64,000 nucleotides of DNA from VXYL01 sp965199875 (GCA_965199875.1 OZ241346.1:4455353-4519352), one strand, 5' to 3'. Positions 52,301-60,188 are shown, counted from the stretch's first letter. A program made the numbers and translations. Notes: generated by a model from the letters alone, not told the origin.

Positions 52301-54575
52301 CGCGTACCTGCTGGCGCGCCGCGACCTGGCGTCGCTGGACGCCGCCGACGGCGAGGTCGACGGCAGCATCGCGCTGGCGTCCATCGCCGCCGGGACGCGC
52401 TCGCGGCGGGTCGTCGGCGCGCCGGGAGAGGGTCTGGGCTACTTCCTGGCGGTCGGCGAGTTCGACGGCGACGGCCAGCCGGACCTCGCGGTCGGCGGCA
52501 CGCCGGGCGCGCTCTATCTGCTCGCCGCGGCCGACGTTCCGCATCTGGACGCCGCCGACGGGGCCGAGGACGGCACGGCGGACCTCGGGCGCTCCGGGCT
52601 CGGCGACGCCTCGTGGCGGCTGTCGGGGCGGGAGGACGACGACTCGGCCGGAGGCTTCAAGTGGTACGTCCATGACCTGTCGGTCGGGGACGTGGACGGC
52701 GACGGCTTGGACGACATCGTGGTGTCGGGCCCGCTCGGCGAATACGACAACGGCTGGACCGAGGGCGCGAGCTTTCCCAGCTACCTGGTTCCGGCTTCCG
52801 CGCTGGACGCCGCCGACCGTGCGGACGGCGCCGGTGATCGCACGGTGCGCCTCGAACTGGCCGCGGAGCAGGAAGGCGCCCGGGTGCTGGCGCCGGGAGT
52901 CCGCGACGATGGCTACAGCCGCAACCTTGCGTTCAACTCGGTCGTCGCGGATGTGGACGGCGACGGCCTTGGCGACGTGGTCTTCGCCGACGGCAACGCT
53001 GAAACAGGCGCCTCGTGCCAGGAGCCTCGCTGGCACGGCGCCGCCTGGCTGATGTCTGGAGCGTACCTGAGCGGTCTCGACGCCGCGGAATCGGCGATCG
53101 TGCTGGACGAACTCGAGCCGGACGGCATCGGGCTGTGGAAGTTCGTCGGCGCCGGCGGGGAACGGCTCGGCTACAGCAAGCCCTTGGCGTCCCGCCTGGA
53201 CGGCGACGCGGCGCTGGATCTGATCGTCGGTTCCTTCCGCCCCTTGACCTACTACGACCGGTGCGGGAGCCGCGTTGGCCCCGGAACAGCCGTCGCGATG
53301 TCGACGGGCGTTCTCGGCGAAGCGGACGCTGCGGACGGCAGCGCGGACGGCGTGATTCGCCTCGGCGCTCTGACGGGCGAATACACGGCCATCGTCGAAG
53401 ACGCCCCCCGGGTCGCGGTCGCCCAGTTCGACGAGAACCTCGTCGTGATGGAGATCTCCGGAGAGACCAACTCGTTGCTGAGGCACTCCCAGCCTCTCGA
53501 CCGCCTGGCCCGGAAGCTCTACGAAGTCTACGAGGACGCATTCGACTACGTGATCTTCCAGTCCAACGTTTCCGCCGTCGAGGGAGCCTTGTCGTGTGGC
53601 TGGTACGAGACCGTCGGCAACGCCGTCGCCGGCACGGGCGTGCGGATGCTGGACTACCGGCAGCCGTACTTCGGGTCGGCAGGAGAGCTGACGGGCGTGG
53701 TGCGGATACCCAGTCACAGCTGTCTCGACTACAGCACGCTGGCGCACGAGATCATGCATGGGTGGGCCAACTTCGTGCTGCCGTATGCGCCGCACTGGGG
53801 GTTCAGCAGCGCGAACGGCCTGCTGGGCGGCTTCGACCGATCGAAGCTCGTGGAACTGGGCGAGGGCCGGTACGCGGCTGGCGGCTTCCGGCCCGACTAC
53901 GCCGACGGAAAGCCGTACAGCCCGCTCGAGCTCTACCTGGCCGGGTTGCTGCCCGCCGAGGAGGTGCCCGACATCTGGGTGGCAAGGGATGGCGAGTGGA
54001 CCTACGAGAACAACGACGAACACGGGCGGATATTCGCCGCGTCGGAGGTGGAGGACTGGTCCGTGGAGCGGATCATCGAGGAACATGGCCCGAGGACGCC
54101 CGCCGTGGCGGACTCGCAGAAGGCGTTTCGCGCCGCGTTCGTGCTGGTCGCGGACCGGGAACATCCGCCCGAACGGGAGGCGCTCGAGGAACTCAGCGCA
54201 TTGCTCCGGGGCTTCTCGAACCCTGCGGACGACGAGGACGACGAGACGTACAACTTCTACGAGGCCACGGGCGGACGGGCGACGTTCGCGACCGGCGACC
54301 TGACGCGGTGGCGCAAGCCGGGCGCCGAGGCGTCGCTTGCCGCAACCGCCCGCGCCTTCGACGTCCGCCCCTTCGCCGCCAGCCGCAGCCCGCGCCCCTT
54401 CGTCGCCAGCCACGGCTCGCCCCGCTTCGGCGGCGCGATCAAGGCAAACCCCCATCTCCTCTGCGGCGCCGAGCACGGCCCCGGTGCCGCCGAGTCGGCA
54501 GCGTTCGGCCGCGCCGACGGCCCGCCACCGCGACTCGCCGAAGATCTCCCTGGCCCGTACCCCACGCACCCGTAG
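49380..54575 (+). CDS. secreted LRR / ABAB / TSP3 / FG-GAP protein with HEIMH protease-like domain, copy 2
   Basis: The start at 49380 matches the start of copy 1; an in-frame ATG at 49293 lies in duplicated flank and was not used. The 1731-residue paralogue keeps every module in order: signal peptide, LRR (LEELLLPDNQVADLRPL), ABAB, TSP3, seven FG-GAP loops and the C-terminal domain with STLAHEIMHGWANF (H1456, E1457, H1460). Differences concentrate in the ABAB B units, between FG-GAP blades 3 and 5, and around the HEIMH site, while metal-ligand residues are conserved. This pattern suggests selection for retained fold with altered surfaces. Confidence 0.85.
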   Translation: MTHAQASFPRTARRASRRQDGVLRPPRTCHWRWAALAGALLWPAAAFAETPSSCALFGPEQTAELDWATRLMPVPVVDGVLAERLRACFGKGPSEPIVRGDLHRLRTLRHQGDHLDAIVRLDGLELAANLEELLLPDNQVADLRPLAGLTALRTLDLSRNQVANAAPLADSAWHGPGADVNLRGNPLGRASLNEVLPRIARHGVALEFDRPDVLLFPSGAAEGLLRIINHSADSGEVKMFGFIGEGSQLLPAFELASGAAVNFSTRDLTAGNYAKGLAWGFSGVPHRIEFRTDLDIEVLVYARAGNGLLTALHAAAPSRRGGLPQFDTVNPGSNRNQASVVRLQALERGYLGRYFLLQAHDDAGVRREVRVLAFDNKPNRFSATELEEAGLGNGTGKWRIDTLRVGGGEASYKGWSLLETPGGDLSNLSTRPHRLEAPLFPGAGNPQREGFVRVANHSHAGTVRIFAVDDAGVAREPVELALASRQTRHFNSGDLEAGNPEKGLSGGVGAGAGEWRLRFTSDLDIVALTYARDANGVVTSMHDVAPSGLGRHRVATFAPASNLPTAISSFAPRSLLRIVNVGTAAADVEVGGTDDLGRPGAGVVRLAVPAGAATTLTAAQLEEGGAELSGRLGDGEGMWRLSVESAQPLRVMSLMESGAGRLTNISTAMRGPPGDADGDGAPDHADVDDDNDGIADAWDALPYDPAESVDTDGDGIGNLADDDDDGDGVEDAFDARPLDASGHEPRNVADLRRYRFVGEHSSDRAFWSMAVADVDCDGANEVVVGAPSHVGGEHRESQYDPGAVYLVSAADLPAADAADGQADGVVYLGRIAAEPGSWKLVGDSKRGFGAARHAHYLGGSVAPVGDINGDGCGDLLVGGRAYNDFAGSAYLVSALDLPAADGADGGVDGIVDVRHLAEQPGSYEFLGEKRRDNAGNAVAGVPDWDGDGFDELVVGASWHSGTEGAGSGGDRRGAAYLLARRDLASLDAADGEVDGSIALASIAAGTRSRRVVGAPGEGLGYFLAVGEFDGDGQPDLAVGGTPGALYLLAAADVPHLDAADGAEDGTADLGRSGLGDASWRLSGREDDDSAGGFKWYVHDLSVGDVDGDGLDDIVVSGPLGEYDNGWTEGASFPSYLVPASALDAADRADGAGDRTVRLELAAEQEGARVLAPGVRDDGYSRNLAFNSVVADVDGDGLGDVVFADGNAETGASCQEPRWHGAAWLMSGAYLSGLDAAESAIVLDELEPDGIGLWKFVGAGGERLGYSKPLASRLDGDAALDLIVGSFRPLTYYDRCGSRVGPGTAVAMSTGVLGEADAADGSADGVIRLGALTGEYTAIVEDAPRVAVAQFDENLVVMEISGETNSLLRHSQPLDRLARKLYEVYEDAFDYVIFQSNVSAVEGALSCGWYETVGNAVAGTGVRMLDYRQPYFGSAGELTGVVRIPSHSCLDYSTLAHEIMHGWANFVLPYAPHWGFSSANGLLGGFDRSKLVELGEGRYAAGGFRPDYADGKPYSPLELYLAGLLPAEEVPDIWVARDGEWTYENNDEHGRIFAASEVEDWSVERIIEEHGPRTPAVADSQKAFRAAFVLVADREHPPEREALEELSALLRGFSNPADDEDDETYNFYEATGGRATFATGDLTRWRKPGAEASLAATARAFDVRPFAASRSPRPFVASHGSPRFGGAIKANPHLLCGAEHGPGAAESAAFGRADGPPPRLAEDLPGPYPTHP

Positions 54576-54586
54576 AGTCGCCTGCT

Positions 54587-54690
54587 GAACGGCCCGAACG
54601 GCCTGGGCCGGGGCAAGAAGAGAGAGCCCAGGAAGGCGTGGGATCGGTGCCAGTACAGAGAACCTGGATGACTCCGTGGGGTCGTGGAGC
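54587..54690 (+). pseudogene. eroded copy of the VWA gene, second remnant
   Basis: GAACGGCCCGAACGGCCTGG through the equivalent of the ACTCCGTGGAGCTC segment matches 40292-40391 of the intact VWA gene with small indels, including an 8-bp local duplication (GGTCGTGG). It follows the stop of LRR copy 2 at the same distance as the first remnant follows copy 1. It ends exactly where the PIN-like gene's stop codon begins. Confidence 0.85.
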
Positions 54691-54691
54691 T

Positions 54692-55486
54692 CTACGTAGC
54701 GGTGATTTCCTGCCCGCCGGCAAGGTGCCACTGGGCCCGTATGCGCTCCACTTCCAACGCCCTCGACTGCGCCGCGTGAGCTTGGGCGTGTTGCAACGTC
54801 CCGGCCAGGTCGGGGCACTGCTCCCATCTTGTTTCGAGCCTCGCCGCAGTTTGGCGCAAGGCCGCGCCGGCCATTGCTGCGCGCAGGCTGCCTAGCTGCC
54901 GGTGCGCGACGTCTACGGGCCAGCGCTGGTCTGGCGCAGGTGCGATGGTGGACAAGGCAAGGGTCAGCAGGGCCTGCCCCGCATCGCCGCCGGGATACGC
55001 CTTCTGGATGGCGTCGTCCAGCGTCACCACGAAGCCGGCATTGCGCCCCAGCCGCTGCTCGACGATCAGATTGATCTCGTAGTGATCCATGCTGTTGATG
55101 TCGCTGGTGACGAGCAGATCGGTGCCCAGCGCCAACGCCTGGGACACCATGATCGCGTCGCTGTGGTATGGAATCTGCTCGGCGGTGCGACGAGGAAAGC
55201 AGGCTTGCGTAAAGAGCCCTCGCAAGTCCAGGGCGGCCTCTTCCAGATCGTCCGACCACTCGGCCCATCGGAAAGGGGAGTCCGGCTGTTCGGACAGCCG
55301 CTGCCATGCGTCGGCTGAACGGAACTTCGACGTCATTCCCGCGCCGTGGGTCAGCTCCGTCCACACTTGCGGCAACAGCAGCGTTCGCGTGCTGGCATCT
55401 TCCATCCAGCAGCACACGAACTTGCGTTGCGTGGGGCGAATCAGCGTCGACGTGTCGAACGCCGGGCCTAGCGGCTCATCCGTCAT
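54692..55486 (-). CDS. PIN-like domain protein, putative toxin of a type II-like pair
   Basis: The 264-residue protein begins MTDEPLGPAFDTSTLIRP. The PIN-type acidic set is visible: D10 in FDTSTL, a glutamate in QVWTELTHG, D in HSDAIMVSQALAL and D in LLVTSDINSMD. This predicts a metal-dependent RNase fold. A C-terminal helical region of about 95 residues (LGSLRAAMAGAALRQTAARL) is longer than in VapC. The start overlaps the upstream 79-residue frame by 11 bp, as in antitoxin-toxin pairs. The stop abuts the 54587 remnant, so the C-terminus may have been set by recombination. Confidence 0.68.
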   Translation of the reverse strand: MTDEPLGPAFDTSTLIRPTQRKFVCCWMEDASTRTLLLPQVWTELTHGAGMTSKFRSADAWQRLSEQPDSPFRWAEWSDDLEEAALDLRGLFTQACFPRRTAEQIPYHSDAIMVSQALALGTDLLVTSDINSMDHYEINLIVEQRLGRNAGFVVTLDDAIQKAYPGGDAGQALLTLALSTIAPAPDQRWPVDVAHRQLGSLRAAMAGAALRQTAARLETRWEQCPDLAGTLQHAQAHAAQSRALEVERIRAQWHLAGGQEITAT

Positions 55487-55715
55487 GGCCAACGCGGCGC
55501 GTCGAACGCACCGGCGCCACGCCAGCCTCGGCAGCGCGCTCGATATTGCGGTCTTTGGCGTTGGCCCGCCCGCGTCGCCGGTGCCAGTCGCTGACGCGCG
55601 GCGTCTCGTCGGATTCCGCGTCGACGGCGCGGATGTCGTACAGCCAAGCCAAGTGCTCCGGCTGGTAGGTGACTGCGGCAAGCCCTTTGAGTTTCGGGTC
55701 GGCGGGGTAGCCCAT
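55476..55715 (-). CDS. small basic protein upstream of the PIN-like gene, putative antitoxin
   Basis: The 79-residue protein (MGYPADPKLKGLAAVTYQPE at the start) is encoded immediately upstream of the PIN-like gene and overlaps it by 11 bp. It has an acidic centre (DIRAVDAESDETP) and an Arg-rich second half (WHRRRGRANAKDRNIERAA). No known antitoxin DNA-binding fold was recognised. The antitoxin role is inferred from gene order and overlap only. Confidence 0.5.
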   Translation of the reverse strand: MGYPADPKLKGLAAVTYQPEHLAWLYDIRAVDAESDETPRVSDWHRRRGRANAKDRNIERAAEAGVAPVRSTRRVGHDG

Positions 55716-55856
55716 GGGTGGCGGTCCTGGTTCCGATGGAGGCCAACTCTACATCAAGGGTGTCGCCGTGCCACGACGTGTTCGCCGGCGCGTTGTATTG
55801 GCCTTGCCCGCAACCTACTATTCGCGGACACCTAAGCAGGCGAGCGAGGAGGCTCG

Positions 55857-57272
55857 GTGGCGGGACGCACGCTGTACGACAAGATCTGGGACGCCCATGC
55901 GGTCGCGCAGCGCGACGACGGCATGACGATTCTGTACATCGACCGGCACCTGCTGCACGAGGTGACGTCGCCCCAGGCGTTCGAGGGTCTGGCGCTCGCC
56001 GGGCGCAAGCCGTGGCGTTTGGATGCGAACCTGGCGACGCCCGACCACAACGTGCCGACGACCAATCGCGCCGCCGGCATCGACGGCATCGACGACCCCG
56101 TCGCCAAGGAGCAGGTGGTGGTGCTGGACGAGAACTGCAAGCGCTTCGGCATTCGCCAGTTCGAGATGACGGACGTTCGCCAGGGCATCGTCCACGTCGT
56201 CGGCCCGGAGCAGGGCGCGACGCTGCCGGGCATGACCATCGTCTGCGGCGACTCGCACACTTCCACCCACGGCGCCTTCGCGGCCTTGGCGCACGGCATC
56301 GGCACCTCGGAAGTGGAACACGTGCTGGCCACCCAGTGCCTGGCGCAGCGCAAGAGCCGCAACCTGCGCATCGACGTGGCCGGCGAGCTTGGCCACGGCG
56401 TCACCGCCAAGGACCTGGTGCTGGCGATCATCCGCAGCATTGGCACGGCCGGCGCCACCGGCCACGCCATCGAGTACGCCGGCAGCGCCGTTCGCGCGCT
56501 GTCGATGGAAGGCCGCATGACGCTGTGCAACATGTCCATCGAGGCGGGCGGCCGGGCCGGCCTGGTGGCGGTCGACGACACCACCATCGACTACGTACGT
56601 GGCCGCCCCTTTGCGCCCACCAGCGAGCTGTGGCACCGGGCCGAGGCGCACTGGCGCACGCTGGTGTCGGATGCGGACGCCGTTTTCGACCGCGAGGTGA
56701 AGCTGGATGCCGCCGGAGTTGCGCCGCAGGTCAGCTGGGGCACCTCGCCGGAACTGGTGCTGGGCGTGGACGAAGCCGTGCCAGCACCGACGGACTTCGA
56801 CGATGCCGGCAAACGGGAGCTGTGCGAGCGGGCGCTGGCGTACATGGATCTGACGCCCGGCACCCCCATCGCTGGCGTCCCCGTGGACCGGGTGTTCATC
56901 GGCTCCTGCACCAACGGCCGCATCGAGGACTTTCGCGCCGCCGCCGAGGTGCTGGACGGGCGCAAGGTTTCTGCCGACGTCGTGCAGGCGATGGCGGTGC
57001 CGGGTTCCGGGCTGGTGAAGCAGCAGGCCGAAGCCGAGGGTCTGGATGCCGTGTTCAAGGCGGCCGGTTTCGAGTGGCGCGATCCGGGCTGCTCCATGTG
57101 TCTGGCGATGAACGACGACCGGCTGCACGCCGGCGAGCGCTCGGCAGCCACGTCCAACCGCAACTTCGAAGGCCGTCAAGGCTACCGCGGACGCACCCAT
57201 CTGGTGAGCCCGGCGATGGCGGCGGCCGCGGCCGTCGCCGGGTGCTTCACCGACGTGCGGGAGATGCTCTGA
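55857..57272 (+). CDS. leuC: 3-isopropylmalate dehydratase large subunit
   Basis: The 471-residue aconitase-family protein starts at GTG after GAGGAGG. It begins AGRTLYDKIWDAHAV and shows VCGDSHTSTHGAF, the cluster-binding GSCTNGRIEDFRAAA and a CSMCLAMN pair for the [4Fe-4S] cluster. With LeuD it isomerises 2-isopropylmalate to 3-isopropylmalate in leucine synthesis. The stop shares a base with the leuD ATG. Confidence 0.96.
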   Translation: MAGRTLYDKIWDAHAVAQRDDGMTILYIDRHLLHEVTSPQAFEGLALAGRKPWRLDANLATPDHNVPTTNRAAGIDGIDDPVAKEQVVVLDENCKRFGIRQFEMTDVRQGIVHVVGPEQGATLPGMTIVCGDSHTSTHGAFAALAHGIGTSEVEHVLATQCLAQRKSRNLRIDVAGELGHGVTAKDLVLAIIRSIGTAGATGHAIEYAGSAVRALSMEGRMTLCNMSIEAGGRAGLVAVDDTTIDYVRGRPFAPTSELWHRAEAHWRTLVSDADAVFDREVKLDAAGVAPQVSWGTSPELVLGVDEAVPAPTDFDDAGKRELCERALAYMDLTPGTPIAGVPVDRVFIGSCTNGRIEDFRAAAEVLDGRKVSADVVQAMAVPGSGLVKQQAEAEGLDAVFKAAGFEWRDPGCSMCLAMNDDRLHAGERSAATSNRNFEGRQGYRGRTHLVSPAMAAAAAVAGCFTDVREML

Positions 57273-57925
57273 TGCAGCCGTTCAACCAGCACACTGGCGT
57301 CGTCGTGCCCATGGATCGCGCCAACGTCGACACCGATCAGATCATTCCCAAGCAGTTCCTGAAGTCCATCCGGCGCACCGGCTTCGGCGACAACCTGTTC
57401 GACGCCTGGCGCTATCTGGACGAAGGCGACATCGGCATGAACCCCAACGAGCGCCGCGTCAACCACGACTTCGTGCTCAACCTGCCGCGCTACGCCGACG
57501 GCAGCATCCTCCTGGCACGGCGGAACTTCGGCTGCGGTTCCAGCCGCGAACACGCGGTCTGGGCGCTCTTGGAACACGGCTTTCGCTGCGTGCTGGCGCC
57601 GAGCTTTGCGGACATCTTCTTCACCAACGCGTTGAAGAACGGCCTGCTGCTGATCGCGCTCCGCGAAGGCGCGGTGGCCGATCTGTTCGCCAGGGTCGAA
57701 GCCGAGGAGGGTTTCCAGCTGACCGTCGACTTGCCCGCCCAGTCCCTCGCCAGCGACGGGCTGCAGCTGCGCTTCGACATCGAGCCGCAGCGCAAGCGGC
57801 TGCTGCTCGAAGGGCTGGACGAGATCGCCGTGACGCTGAACCACGCCGAGGCCATTCGCGCCTTCGAGGCCGAGCATCGTCGCCGAGCGCCCTGGGTATT
57901 CGACGAAGAGGCAAGCCCCGCATGA
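57272..57925 (+). CDS. leuD: 3-isopropylmalate dehydratase small subunit
   Basis: The 217-residue swivel-domain subunit begins MQPFNQHTGVVVPMDRANVD. It has DTDQIIPKQFLKSI, ARRNFGCGSSREHAVWAL and FADIFFTNALKNGLLLI, all LeuD hallmarks. It is translationally coupled to leuC upstream and leuB downstream (ATGA overlap). Confidence 0.96.
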   Translation: MQPFNQHTGVVVPMDRANVDTDQIIPKQFLKSIRRTGFGDNLFDAWRYLDEGDIGMNPNERRVNHDFVLNLPRYADGSILLARRNFGCGSSREHAVWALLEHGFRCVLAPSFADIFFTNALKNGLLLIALREGAVADLFARVEAEEGFQLTVDLPAQSLASDGLQLRFDIEPQRKRLLLEGLDEIAVTLNHAEAIRAFEAEHRRRAPWVFDEEASPA

Positions 57926-59004
57926 GCCATCGAGTTCTGGTGCTGCCCGGCGACGGCATCGGTGCGGAGATCATGCCGCACGCGCTGCGCGTGCTGGCGG
58001 CGACCGACATCGACTTCGACTTCGCCTACGCCGATCTCGGCGGCGGCGCCATCGACCGGCACGGCACGCCCCTGCCGCCGGATACGCTGACCGCGGCGCG
58101 GCAGTCCGACGCCGTGCTGCTCGGCGCGGTGGGCGGCCCGAAGTGGGACCATCTGCCGATGGACCAGCGGCCAGAGAAGGGGCTCCTGGGCATGCGTTCG
58201 GGCCTCGATCTGTTCGCCAATCTGCGCCCGGCGCTGCTCTTCCCGCCGTTGGCGGAGGCATCCTCGCTGAGGGCGGAGCTGGTGGCCGGCCTCGACCTGC
58301 TGATCGTCCGCGAACTCACCGGCGGCATCTATTTCGGCGAGCCCCGGGGCGTCACCGTGGACAACGGCGGGCGGCGCGGCTTCAACACCTACGTCTACAG
58401 CGAACGCGAGATCGAGCGCATCGCCCGGGTCGCCTTCGACCTGGCCGCCAAGCGGCGCAGCAAGCTGGTTTCCGTGGACAAGGCGAACGTGCTGGAGGTG
58501 ACCCAGCTGTGGCGGGACGTCGTCAGCGAAGTCCACGCCGACTATCCGCGGGTCGAGCTCGACCACCTCTACGTGGACAACGCCGCCATGCAGCTGGTGC
58601 GGGCGCCCAAGCAGTTCGACGTGGTGGTCACCGGCAACATGTTCGGCGACATCCTCTCGGACGTGGCGGCGATGCTCACCGGGTCGCTCGGCATGCTGCC
58701 GTCGGCGTCGCTGAACGCTTCCGGGCAGGGCATGTACGAGCCGGTTCACGGCACCGCGCCGGACATCGCCGGCAGAAACGTCGCCAATCCCTTGGCGACG
58801 ATCCTCTCGACGGCGATGATGCTGCGCTACAGCTTGAACGAGCCGGCCGCCGCCGAGCGCATCGAAAACGCCGTCAACCAGGTGCTCGATCAGGGCCTGC
58901 GCACGGCGGACATCCTGTCTGCCACGGCTGGCGGCGAGCAGAGGCAGGTGGGCACGGACGAGATGGCCGATGCCGTGATCGCAGGGCTGCGAAGCGACGA
59001 ATAG
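57922..59004 (+). CDS. leuB: 3-isopropylmalate dehydrogenase
   Basis: The 360-residue enzyme shows VLPGDGIGAEIMPHAL, LGAVGGPKWD, VRELTGGIYFGEPRG, SVDKANVLEVTQLWR (catalytic lysine), GDILSDVAAMLTGSLGMLPSASL and EPVHGTAPDIAGRNVANP. These match LeuB rather than isocitrate dehydrogenase. It oxidatively decarboxylates 3-isopropylmalate with NAD. It overlaps leuD and precedes asd by 53 bp. Confidence 0.96.
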   Translation: MSHRVLVLPGDGIGAEIMPHALRVLAATDIDFDFAYADLGGGAIDRHGTPLPPDTLTAARQSDAVLLGAVGGPKWDHLPMDQRPEKGLLGMRSGLDLFANLRPALLFPPLAEASSLRAELVAGLDLLIVRELTGGIYFGEPRGVTVDNGGRRGFNTYVYSEREIERIARVAFDLAAKRRSKLVSVDKANVLEVTQLWRDVVSEVHADYPRVELDHLYVDNAAMQLVRAPKQFDVVVTGNMFGDILSDVAAMLTGSLGMLPSASLNASGQGMYEPVHGTAPDIAGRNVANPLATILSTAMMLRYSLNEPAAAERIENAVNQVLDQGLRTADILSATAGGEQRQVGTDEMADAVIAGLRSDE

Positions 59005-59057
59005 GCTGCGCCAATCTTGAGATTTGAAGAAAGTCGGCTGGACGCTTGGGAGAGCAA

Positions 59058-60074
59058 ATGGAACCACTCAACGTGGCCATCGTCGGCGCTACCGGCGCGG
59101 TGGGCGAGGCGATGCGCGAAATCCTCGACGAGCGCGCCTTTCCCATGGGCGAGGTGCGCCTGCTGGCCAGCGAGCGCTCGGCCGGCAAGCGCCTTCGCGT
59201 CGGCGGCAAGTCCGTTGCCGTGGAAGTGCTCGACGACTTCGACTTCTCGGACACCCAGATCGCGCTCTTTTCGGCCGGCGGCGGCATTTCCGCCGAGTTC
59301 GCGCCGCGTGCCGCCGAAGCCGGCGCCGTGGTCATCGACAACACCTCGAAGTTCCGCATGGACGACGACATCCCGCTGGTGGTGCCGGAGGTGAACGGCC
59401 ATCGCATCGCCGACGGCCTCGGCCCCAACATCATCGCCAATCCGAACTGCTCCACCATTCAGATGGCGGTGGCGCTGAAGCCGATCTACGACGCCGTGGG
59501 CATCGAGCGCATCAACGTCGCCACCTACCAGGCGGTGTCCGGCGCGGGCATGTCCGGGGTGTCGGAACTGGCCGGGCAGACGGCCAATCTGCTGAACGCC
59601 AAGCCGCTCGACGAGTTCAAGGCGCATCCCGCGCAGATCGCCTTCAACGCCGTGGCGCACGCCTGGCCGGTTGGCGACAACGGCTACTCGGTGGAAGAGA
59701 TGAAGATGGTCAACGAGACGCGGAAGATCTTCGAGGACGAGGACATCCGAGTGAACCCCACCTGCGTGCGCGTGCCGGTCTTCTACGGCCACTCGGAAGC
59801 CGTACACATCGAAACCCGCGACCCCCTCTCGGCGCTGGATGCCGCCGAACTGCTTGCCCGCGCCCCTGGGGTGACGGTGATCGACGATCCGAACGCCAGC
59901 CCCACGGCCGTCGACCACGCCGCCAACCAGGACGCCGTCTTCGTCGGCCGCATTCGCGAAGACCTAAGCCACGAGCGGGGGCTCGATCTTTGGATCGTCG
60001 CCGACAACGTACGCAAGGGGGCTGCCCTGAACAGCGTGCAGATCGCCGAAGTGGTGCATGGGCTCCTTGCCTAG
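59058..60074 (+). CDS. asd: aspartate-semialdehyde dehydrogenase
   Basis: The 338-residue enzyme has the NADP motif VGATGAVGEAM, a phosphate-binding LLASERSAGK, the active-site cysteine C131 in NPNCSTIQM, and a downstream EEMKMVNETRKI helix. It reduces aspartyl phosphate for lysine, threonine, methionine and diaminopimelate synthesis. ATG 59058 follows GGGAGAG; an in-frame TTG at 59046 would add four residues. It lies after leuB, as in many gammaproteobacteria. Confidence 0.95.
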   Translation: MEPLNVAIVGATGAVGEAMREILDERAFPMGEVRLLASERSAGKRLRVGGKSVAVEVLDDFDFSDTQIALFSAGGGISAEFAPRAAEAGAVVIDNTSKFRMDDDIPLVVPEVNGHRIADGLGPNIIANPNCSTIQMAVALKPIYDAVGIERINVATYQAVSGAGMSGVSELAGQTANLLNAKPLDEFKAHPAQIAFNAVAHAWPVGDNGYSVEEMKMVNETRKIFEDEDIRVNPTCVRVPVFYGHSEAVHIETRDPLSALDAAELLARAPGVTVIDDPNASPTAVDHAANQDAVFVGRIREDLSHERGLDLWIVADNVRKGAALNSVQIAEVVHGLLA

Positions 60075-60188
60075 GCGCGCCCTGCGGGGCGCGTTCGAGT
60101 TTGCTTCGCAAACTCCGTGCCCGGCGGCGAAGCTCTGGACTCCCGGGCGTGAAGGTCGCGCCCACTCAAGAAGCCTAGGCGCGCCCTG
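60069..60188. repeat. short hairpin-bearing insert between 16-bp direct repeats
   Basis: GCCTAGGCGCGCCCTG occurs at 60069-60084 (spanning the asd stop) and again at 60173-60188 (reaching the GTG of the next gene). Between them are two hairpins: CGCGCCC/GGGCGCG (60076-60093, four-base loop) and GAGTTTGC/GCAAACTC (60097-60115, three-base loop TTC). A duplicated flank around a palindromic segment resembles a REP/MITE-like insertion or a slipped duplication. Confidence 0.6.

Larger units (their letters stand above)
43785..54690 (+). repeat. tandem duplication of a 5.4-5.5 kb block carrying the LRR/FG-GAP/HExxH gene
   Basis: Unit 1 runs 43785-49304 and unit 2 from 49305 to about 54690. Both start GCCGAACAC followed by the same run-in (CTTGGGGTACC, GGGCGGGTGACCAATCTAG), contain a long paralogous gene, and end in an eroded piece of the VWA gene. 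The two stops are offset by 5498 bp and the two start codons by 5528 bp, so net length change is only 30 bp. The last 360 bp of the two coding regions are nearly identical, more so than the middle. Confidence 0.9.

Noticed and set aside
50853..55415. A minus-strand open frame of about 1520 codons opposite the second LRR/FG-GAP gene (and similar long antisense frames at 43750-46227, 39726-42854 and 4196-6325).
   Set aside because: They are antisense to well-supported genes in very high GC sequence, lack ribosome sites, and translate to low-complexity Arg/Ala/Gly/Val/His-rich strings with no domains.
60097..60115. Hairpin after asd as an intrinsic terminator.
   Set aside because: There is no T-run after either hairpin, and they lie inside a direct-repeat-flanked segment.
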